DNA of 37,926 nucleotides. Source: Rhodospirillales bacterium (GTDB lineage Bacteria; Pseudomonadota; Alphaproteobacteria; Rhodospirillales; Casp-alpha2). A program made the position numbers and the translations under genes. A model generated the notes under the pieces. That model was given only the letters and a program-made list of their open reading frames with translations. It was not told where the DNA came from and did no database searches. Each line of letters begins with the position of its first letter. Positions within the stretch are counted from its first letter, which is position 1. Location: NCBI GenBank assembly GCA_013203955.1, contig JABMOY010000239.1, positions 1 to 37,926 on the forward strand, in the 5' to 3' direction. Positions 33,147 through 37,926 of the stretch are shown here, piece after piece.

Positions 33147-33976
33147 GTGTCCAGTTCCTTGCGGCGGTTGTACATTTGAATGATGGTCGCCGCCGTTTCC
33201 TCAATGGATTTACGGCTGACGTTGATGACCGGCCAATCATGTTTGGTATAGAGCCGGCGGGCATCGTTGATTTCCTTGGATACCTTCTCGAGATCGACGT
33301 AATCGGTTTCTTCGTCCTGATCCAACATCTTCAGGCGCTGGCGCCTGATTTCGACGAGCCTTTTGGGGTCTTTGGTCAGGCCGACGATCATCGGTTCCGT
33401 TGCCCGAAAAAGTTCATCCGGAAGCGCGCAGCCCGGCACGATCGGAACATTGGCCGTTTTGATGCCGCGGTTGGCAAGGTAAATGCTGGTCGGCGTTTTT
33501 GAGGTCCGGGACACGCCCAGCAACACCACGTCCGCCTGATTAAGGTCGCGGGTTAACTGGCCGTCATCGTGCGCAAGAACGAAATGCATGGCTTCGATGC
33601 GGCTGAAATATTCTGCGTCCATGACATGCTGGCGTCCGGGCCGGGCATGAACTTCGGAGCCCAGATGAGCGCCCAATTCTTCAAGGACGGGGTCCAAGAC
33701 GGCGATACAGGGAACTTGAAGTTTCCGACATCCGTCCTCGATCATGGTCCGGATATCTTCGTTGACGAAGGTATTAAGAACAAACCCCGGGTTTTCCTTA
33801 ATACCGGCGAGGATTTCCTTCACCTGGTCTTCCGTTCTGACCATCGCCCAAAGGTGTTCATGGGCCTCGACATCATCGAATTGGACCAGACACGCGCGGG
33901 CCAAAAGACTGACGGTTTCACCTGTCGAGTCCGAAACCAAATGCAGGTGAAAGGATTTCTTGTTGTCGTCTTTCAT
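33143..33976 (-). CDS. Pyruvate-phosphate-dikinase / PEP-synthase regulatory protein (DUF299)
   Basis: Bifunctional ADP-dependent kinase and pyrophosphorylase that switches PPDK or PEP synthase off and on by phosphorylating a Thr near the active site. The 277 residues have the family start HLHLVSDSTGET, the P-loop-like GVSRTSKTPTS (154-164) and DWPVINVSRKSIEETAATI near the end. The target enzyme is not in the window. It is the first gene of the operon diverging from the putative origin. A 14-bp tandem repeat lies directly before its ATG, where no clear Shine-Dalgarno is seen. Confidence 0.94.
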   Translation of the reverse strand: MKDDNKKSFHLHLVSDSTGETVSLLARACLVQFDDVEAHEHLWAMVRTEDQVKEILAGIKENPGFVLNTFVNEDIRTMIEDGCRKLQVPCIAVLDPVLEELGAHLGSEVHARPGRQHVMDAEYFSRIEAMHFVLAHDDGQLTRDLNQADVVLLGVSRTSKTPTSIYLANRGIKTANVPIVPGCALPDELFRATEPMIVGLTKDPKRLVEIRRQRLKMLDQDEETDYVDLEKVSKEINDARRLYTKHDWPVINVSRKSIEETAATIIQMYNRRKELDT

Positions 33977-34438
33977 TTTAGGTCTGGCATTTTAGGTCTG
34001 GCATTTTAGGTCTGGCATTTCAAATCCGGCATTCTAGGCCTGGGGATCGTTTGGGGGTAAGTCTGATTATTCGCAGAAAGGCGATTCCATCCATATTCGA
34101 CAAGTTTCCATACACCGGGAAAGTAACCTGTGTAAAACCTTATACCAGAATGAAAAAAAATTTGGTTTCCGGTTGTTGTCTTTTTTTATCCCGGTTATGC
34201 CCATCTTTAAAAAACCACGAGATATTATTAATTTGCTTAGACTTATTTTTCTTTTCAACAGGGCTTTCCTTAAACCCAAGCCTTAAAATATTGCCTCAGG
34301 ATCGTTTCCTTATAAAAGGCGATTTACCGATAATCCCCGGCTTTAAGCGCACTACAACCACTACTACCTTTCTTTGTATATAAATATAAGTTTGAATTAA
34401 GAATAAAGGTTCCCTCGAAACCGTCTTCAGGCCTAACC
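33977..34438. other. oriC: Putative chromosomal replication origin (oriC), AT-rich intergenic region
   Basis: No believable gene lies in these 462 bp. The region between hemE and the DUF299 gene (RP001/CC_0001-type) is where the Caulobacter origin lies, and that order recurs in other alphaproteobacteria. Here it is strongly AT-rich (34201-34260 is about a quarter G+C) in a GC-rich window. Sites with one mismatch to the DnaA box TTATNCACA are TTATGCCCA (34195-34203) and, reversed, TGTGTAAAA (34129-34137); a weaker TTATCCCGG directly abuts the first. Flanking operons point away on both sides, as expected at an origin. No experimental or skew evidence was available. Confidence 0.6.
33980..34043. 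repeat. 14-bp tandem repeat upstream of PPSR
   Basis: The unit AGGTCTGGCATTTT occurs at 33980-33993 and 33994-34007 exactly, then with one change (34008-34021), then degenerate (34022-34035), and ends as a partial copy AGGCCTGG. The array starts 3 bp before the PPSR ATG and so covers its ribosome-binding region. Copy number could vary by slippage. Confidence 0.85.
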
Positions 34439-35497
34439 ATGTCCCCAAAACAAAAACGCATGCTTCAGTCTTTACAGGGAACCGTTCCCGACCGGCCACC
34501 GTTCTGGCTGATGCGCCAAGCGGGGAGATACCTGCCCGAATATCGCGACGTCCGTAAAAACTCTAAGAATTTTCTTGAATTCTGTTACACCCCGGATCTT
34601 GCGGTGGAAGTGACCCTGCAACCGCTGCGCCGTTACGATATGGATGCGGCGATTATGTTTTCCGATATTTTGGTCGTGCCGGACGGTTTGGGACAGAAAG
34701 TCGAATTTTTGGAAGGCGAAGGGCCCGTCTTGGAGCCCATTCGTTCGTTAGACGGAATAAAAAAACTCGAACCAAACCGCGTTCTTGATCATCTGGCGCC
34801 GGTCTTCGAGGCGATCAAACGTCTGTCTAAGGAAATACCGAAAGAAACGGCCCTGATCGGTTTCGCCGGCGCACCCTGGACCGTCGCCGTCTACATGGTC
34901 GAAGGCCGGGGCGGCACGCGGTGTGAGACGATCCTCGATTGGGCGAAGCAATCTCCGGATGACTTCCAAGTTATGACGGACCTTTTGGTGGAGACGACGG
35001 CCACCTACTTGGCCGAGCAGGTTAAAAACGGCGCTGAGATCATTCAACTGTTCGACAGCTGGGCCGGGGTGCTCGACGCTGATGAATTCCAGCGCTGGAG
35101 TATTGAGCCGACAAAGCGGATTGTTGAGCGCCTGCGCGATAGCTGCCCCGGCGTTCCGGTTATCGGGTTCCCCCGAGGCGTCGGCAAATTTGCCGAACGG
35201 TTTGTGATTGGCACCGGCGTCGACGGCATCAGCCTGGATCAGGATACGCCCTTGGATTGGATCGCTGAGACCTTGCAGCCGAAATGCACCGTTCAGGGCA
35301 ACCTCGACAATCAGGTCCTGGTGGCGGGCGGTGACGCGCTTGATAAGGCCGTCATTGATATTTTGAAGGCTTTGTCTGCGGGGCCGTTCATTTTTAACCT
35401 GGGCCACGGCGTCGTTCCCGAAACGCCGCCGGAACACGTCGGCCGGGTGGCCGAGTTGGTAAAGAACTGGCCGGAATCGTCCAAAGGCATCGGCTGA
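34439..35497 (+). CDS. hemE: Uroporphyrinogen decarboxylase
   Basis: Decarboxylates uroporphyrinogen III to coproporphyrinogen III in heme synthesis. The 352 residues start with the active-site motif RPPFWLMRQAGRYLPEYR and contain IMFSDILVVPDGLG, GFAGAPWTVAVYMVEGRGG and QLFDSWAGVL, and end FNLGHGVVPETPPEHV. AGG precedes ATG 34439. Upstream sequence is the AT-rich putative origin, with a TATA-rich stretch at 34377-34390 that may hold its promoter. The stop overlaps hemH by 1 nt (TGATG). Confidence 0.97.
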   Translation: MSPKQKRMLQSLQGTVPDRPPFWLMRQAGRYLPEYRDVRKNSKNFLEFCYTPDLAVEVTLQPLRRYDMDAAIMFSDILVVPDGLGQKVEFLEGEGPVLEPIRSLDGIKKLEPNRVLDHLAPVFEAIKRLSKEIPKETALIGFAGAPWTVAVYMVEGRGGTRCETILDWAKQSPDDFQVMTDLLVETTATYLAEQVKNGAEIIQLFDSWAGVLDADEFQRWSIEPTKRIVERLRDSCPGVPVIGFPRGVGKFAERFVIGTGVDGISLDQDTPLDWIAETLQPKCTVQGNLDNQVLVAGGDALDKAVIDILKALSAGPFIFNLGHGVVPETPPEHVGRVAELVKNWPESSKGIG

Positions 35498-36525
35498 TGC
35501 GCCGGCTGGCCGTTGTGCTTTTCAACCTCGGCGGGCCGGATAACTTGGACGCGGTCTCGCCCTTCCTGTTCAACCTGTTCAACGACCCCGCCATCATCGC
35601 CGCGCCGAACCCGATCCGTTACCTGTTGGCGAAATGGATTTCCTTTCGCCGCGCCCCCATTGCGCGGGGCATTTACAAGGAAATCGGCGGGGCCTCGCCG
35701 TTGCTGCCGGAAACACAAGCCCAGGCGGCGGCGCTTGTTCGGGCGCTCAAGGGCGAGGCAGACGAGGTTCGCGCCTTTATCGCCATGCGCTATTGGCACC
35801 CCATGACGGCAGAGGTCGTGGGCAGGGTCAAATCCTTCGACCCGGATGAAATCGTGCTGTTGCCGCTATATCCCCAGTATTCGACGACGACGACGGCGTC
35901 GTCCCTCAAGGAATGGCACAAACAGGCAGAGCGGTCGGGCTTGAACGCGCCGAGCCATGACGTTTGCTGTTATCCGTTGGCCGAAGGCTTCATCAAGGGG
36001 GTTTCAGGCCTCGTTGGTGCCGCCGTGAGGGAGGCCGGAAAGCATGGGTCATCCCGGGTCCTGTTTTCGGCTCACGGCCTGCCGAAGAAGATCGTCGCCG
36101 CAGGAGACCCCTACCAATGGCAGGTCGAACAGACATCCAGGGCCGTTGTCGAAGCCTTGGATACCCCGGATCTCGATTGGGCCGTCTGCTACCAAAGCCG
36201 GGTCGGGCCGCTTGAGTGGATCGGGCCGTCGTTGGGTAACGAATTGAAGCGCGCCGGCGAAGACGGCGTGGCGGTGGTCGTGGTGCCCATCGCCTTCGTG
36301 TCTGAACATTCGGAAACGCTGGTGGAACTCGACATCGAATACCGTAAAATGGCGGAAACCTTGGGCGTTCCCGCCTATATTCGGGTACCGGCCCTAGGCC
36401 ACGATGAGAATTTCATAACGGCCCTGGCGGAATTGACCCGCCAGGCGGTAAAAGGAGAGCCCGGCATTCGGTCGCAAGCCGGTGGGCGTCCCTGCCCGGC
36501 CGGGCACGGGAAATGCCCGCTATAG
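35497..36525 (+). CDS. hemH: Ferrochelatase
   Basis: Inserts ferrous iron into protoporphyrin IX. The 342 residues begin LAVVLFNLGGPDNLDAV and include LLPLYPQYSTTTTASS, the catalytic VLFSAHGLPKK and IAFVSEHSETLVELDIEY. The C-terminus ends in CPAGHGKCP with two Cys; with the earlier Cys residues these could serve an Fe-S cluster, as known for some bacterial ferrochelatases, but this is only a possibility. It is translationally coupled to hemE through TGATG. Confidence 0.96.
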   Translation: MRRLAVVLFNLGGPDNLDAVSPFLFNLFNDPAIIAAPNPIRYLLAKWISFRRAPIARGIYKEIGGASPLLPETQAQAAALVRALKGEADEVRAFIAMRYWHPMTAEVVGRVKSFDPDEIVLLPLYPQYSTTTTASSLKEWHKQAERSGLNAPSHDVCCYPLAEGFIKGVSGLVGAAVREAGKHGSSRVLFSAHGLPKKIVAAGDPYQWQVEQTSRAVVEALDTPDLDWAVCYQSRVGPLEWIGPSLGNELKRAGEDGVAVVVVPIAFVSEHSETLVELDIEYRKMAETLGVPAYIRVPALGHDENFITALAELTRQAVKGEPGIRSQAGGRPCPAGHGKCPL

Positions 36526-36550
36526 GGCGGGGGCGGGACGGAGGACGACC

Positions 36551-37000
36551 ATGATGGAACTTTCGGCGACGGCGTTTCTTTGGGTCAAGGCGCTTCACAT
36601 CATCAGCGCCATCGCCTGGATGGCGGGACTTTTGTATCTGCCCCGGCTGTTTGTCTATCACACCGAAGCCAAACCGGGGTCCGAGCTGTCGGAAACCCTG
36701 AAGGTCATGGAAAGGCGGTTGCTAAAATTCATCATGAACCCGGCGATGGCGTCGTCGTTCCTGTTTGGCGGTCTTTTGCTGATGACTTACGGGGGGTCGG
36801 ATTGGCAGGATGGCTGGGTCCACGCCAAGCTGGTGCTGGTCGCCGGGCTTTTGGCCGCGCACATGGCCATGGGCCGCTGGCGGCTGGAGTTTGCCGAGGA
36901 CAGAAATGCCCGGTCGCAGACGTTTTATCGCATCGCCAACGAGGTGCCGACCCTGTTGATGATCGGCATCGTTATTCTTGTCGTCGTCCGGCCTTTTTAA
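36551..37000 (+). CDS. hemJ: Protoporphyrinogen IX oxidase HemJ
   Basis: Inner-membrane heme-b-containing enzyme that oxidises protoporphyrinogen IX to protoporphyrin IX, feeding ferrochelatase. The 149 residues have four membrane helices, the heme-ligand His16 in VKALHIISAIAWMAGLLYLP, RLFVYHTEA, and WVHAKLVLVAGLLAAHM. ATG 36551 is chosen for its GGAGG ribosome site; the frame extends upstream with non-family sequence. hemE-hemH-hemJ thus cover most of the terminal heme steps together, with coproporphyrinogen oxidase absent. Confidence 0.95.
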   Translation: MMELSATAFLWVKALHIISAIAWMAGLLYLPRLFVYHTEAKPGSELSETLKVMERRLLKFIMNPAMASSFLFGGLLLMTYGGSDWQDGWVHAKLVLVAGLLAAHMAMGRWRLEFAEDRNARSQTFYRIANEVPTLLMIGIVILVVVRPF

Positions 37001-37045
37001 ATCCACATTTAATTAACCATAAGTAACAATGCCTTAATTCTTTAT

Positions 37046-37074
37046 TTGACAGACTTAGCCGGTTTGTTTAATGC
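37046..37074 (+). promoter_or_regulatory. Putative sigma-70 promoter of rho
   Basis: A perfect -35 TTGACA (37046-37051) is followed after 15-17 bp by an overlapping -10-like run TTTAATGC (37067-37074). It lies about 185 bp before the rho ATG. The -10 is weak, so the call is tentative. Confidence 0.4.
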
Positions 37075-37142
37075 TTTCGTTACTCTGTCGACTCCGACGC
37101 ATACTACCGATTACATAATAAAAGTATTTACCCCGCCCCCCC

Positions 37143-37162
37143 ACGGGCTTCCTGCCCGTTTT
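37143..37162 (+). terminator. Terminator-like hairpin in the rho leader
   Basis: ACGGGC, a 5-nt loop, and GCCCGT form a perfect 6-bp stem followed by TTTT. It lies about 100 nt before the rho ATG and downstream of the putative rho promoter, so it could act in attenuation. The stem is short and the T tract only four long, so intrinsic termination may be inefficient. Confidence 0.35.
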
Positions 37163-37260
37163 CCGGTATCGACGCGCCCTGGCAGAGGTCTCCCAACGCC
37201 GCGGGCTCTTTCGTGGCTGTCAAATTCAAGTTTCCCCCCAAACAAATTCAAGAACCAATC

Positions 37261-37926
37261 ATGAATCTTCAAGAACTTAAAACCAAACCCCCGGCCGATC
37301 TTCTGGCGTATGCCGAAGAGCTCGAAATCGAAAACGCCTCGTCCCTGCTCAAGCAGGAAATGATGTTTGCGATCCTCAAGCAGCTTGCCGAAAACGATAT
37401 TCCCATTTCAGGCCAGGGTGTACTGGAGGTTCTCCAAGACGGCTTTGGCTTCCTGCGCAGCCCCGAGGCCAACTACCTTCCGGGCCCGGATGATATTTAT
37501 GTTTCCCCCAGCCAGGTCCGGCGCTTCAGCTTGCGCACCGGCGACACGGTCGAAGGCGAAATTCGCTCGCCCAAGGACGGAGAGCGTTATTTCGCGCTGC
37601 TCAAGGTCAAGCAGATCAATTTTGCCGACCCCGAAGACGTTCGCCATCGCATCAATTTCGATAACCTGACGCCGCTCTATCCCGATGAACACCTGGAGAT
37701 GGAGACGGGCGACGCCGAAATGAAAGACCCGACGACTCGCGTCATCGACCTGATCTGCCCCATCGGCAAGGGCCAGCGCGCCCTGATCGTAGCGCCGCCG
37801 CGCACCGGCAAAACGGTGATGCTGCAAAACATCGCCCACTCCATCGCCCAAAATCATCCGGAATGTTATCTGATCGTGCTGCTTATTGACGAGCGGCCCG
37901 AGGAAGTGACCGACATGCGGCGGAGC
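37261..37926 (+). CDS. rho: Transcription termination factor Rho, N-terminal 222 residues, cut by the window edge
   Basis: Hexameric RNA-dependent ATPase that ends transcription. The frame is open from ATG 37261 to the end of the window. The N-terminal helical domain starts [20 protein letters not shown]. It is followed by the RNA-binding cold-shock-like fold ([17 protein letters not shown], 51-67; [18 protein letters not shown]) and the ATPase start with Walker A PPRTGKT (179-185) and [13 protein letters not shown]. No good Shine-Dalgarno is seen. A 260-bp leader separates it from hemJ. Confidence 0.97.
   Translation, partial: MNLQELKTKPPADLLAYAEELEIENASSLLKQEMMFAILKQLAENDIPISGQGVLEVLQDGFGFLRSPEANYLPGPDDIYVSPSQVRRFSLRTGDTVEGEIRSPKDGERYFALLKVKQINFADPEDVRHRINFDNLTPLYPDEHLEMETGDAEMKDPTTRVIDLICPIGKGQRALIVAPPRTGKTVMLQNIAHSIAQNHPECYLIVLLIDERPEEVTDMRRS

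Noticed and set aside
34051-34383. 110-codon open frame in the PPSR-hemE gap, and a 70-codon one on the other strand
   Set aside because: Low-complexity product with runs of Thr and Phe, no family features, in AT-rich DNA better explained as the origin.
33977-34438. CtrA-type sites (TTAA-N7-TTAA) in the candidate origin
   Set aside because: The only close case, TTAA...TTAA near 34270-34286, has a 9-bp spacer, so it does not fit the consensus.
36482-36550. Upstream extension of hemJ by 23 residues
   Set aside because: The added sequence does not resemble HemJ and a GGAGG site sits before ATG 36551.
1-37926. tRNA, rRNA, CRISPR or insertion-sequence elements
   Set aside because: I looked through the intergenic gaps and saw no cloverleaf-like sequence, spaced repeat array or transposase frame. 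The gaps are mostly short.

Overview
The window is a dense, GC-rich chromosomal segment of an alphaproteobacterium, most likely a free-living Rhodospirillales-type organism. This is inferred from gene order and protein character, not from a database search. Supporting signs are the hrcA-grpE / dnaK cluster with an alphaproteobacterial sigma-32-like promoter, the block PPSR-maf-aroE-coaE-dnaQ diverging from hemE-hemH-hemJ-rho, a his operon carrying a DUF2628 gene, and CheY-like proteins of a Rhodospirillales style. I see no rRNA, tRNA, CRISPR array, transposase or phage gene.

Layout. 1-2459 (minus): start of dnaK, grpE, hrcA (heat-shock chaperones). 2579-5125 (plus): rph, rdgB, hemW (RNA 3'-end processing, nucleotide-pool cleaning, heme trafficking). 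5122-7664 (minus): an LppC/LpoA-type lipoprotein gene followed by a TPR gene that appears to have been inserted, leaving a duplicated lppC tail next to hemW. 7619-13079 (plus): rsmI, yraN, a two-BON lipoprotein, a SirB1-like gene, gshB and comM; lppC/rsmI-yraN-BON resembles the E. coli lpoA/rsmI-yraN-dolP neighbourhood. 13118-15091 (minus): a Crp-family regulator between two duplicated receiver-only response regulators, one of which has lost its phospho-accepting Asp. 15306-16565 (plus): a CNT nucleoside transporter, converging on a large RTX-type secreted protein (16562-18790, minus). 18973-23099 (minus): the his operon (xre-hisB, DUF2628, hisH, hisA, hisF, hisE) followed by a HIT gene. 23221-29039 (minus): tim44-like, mltA, lutABC, smr and a second XRE gene. 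29213-30308 (plus): fxsA and secB. 30338-33976 (minus): PPSR, maf, aroE, coaE, dnaQ. 33977-34438: an AT-rich intergenic region that is the best candidate for the chromosomal replication origin. 34439-37926 (plus): hemE, hemH, hemJ and the start of rho.

The most unusual observations are: (1) an XRE helix-turn-helix domain fused in frame to HisB, preceded by two 13-bp palindromes that overlap a promoter predicted to make a leaderless transcript; (2) the putative oriC between PPSR and hemE; (3) a maf gene whose only sensible start is CTG, overlapping the previous stop as CTGA; (4) a TPR gene bounded by 46-bp direct repeats derived from the lppC 3' end; (5) a duplicated response-regulator pair with an Asp-to-Glu change at the phosphorylation site; and (6) an RTX protein whose N-terminal two thirds is built from a degenerate Ala-rich repeat that I do not recognise.

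Translational coupling is common: ATGA-type overlaps occur at hrcA/grpE, DUF2628/hisH, smr/xre, lutB/lutC and aroE/coaE, and several starts are non-ATG (yraN and the RTX gene GTG; sirB1-like, dnaQ and mltA TTG; maf CTG).
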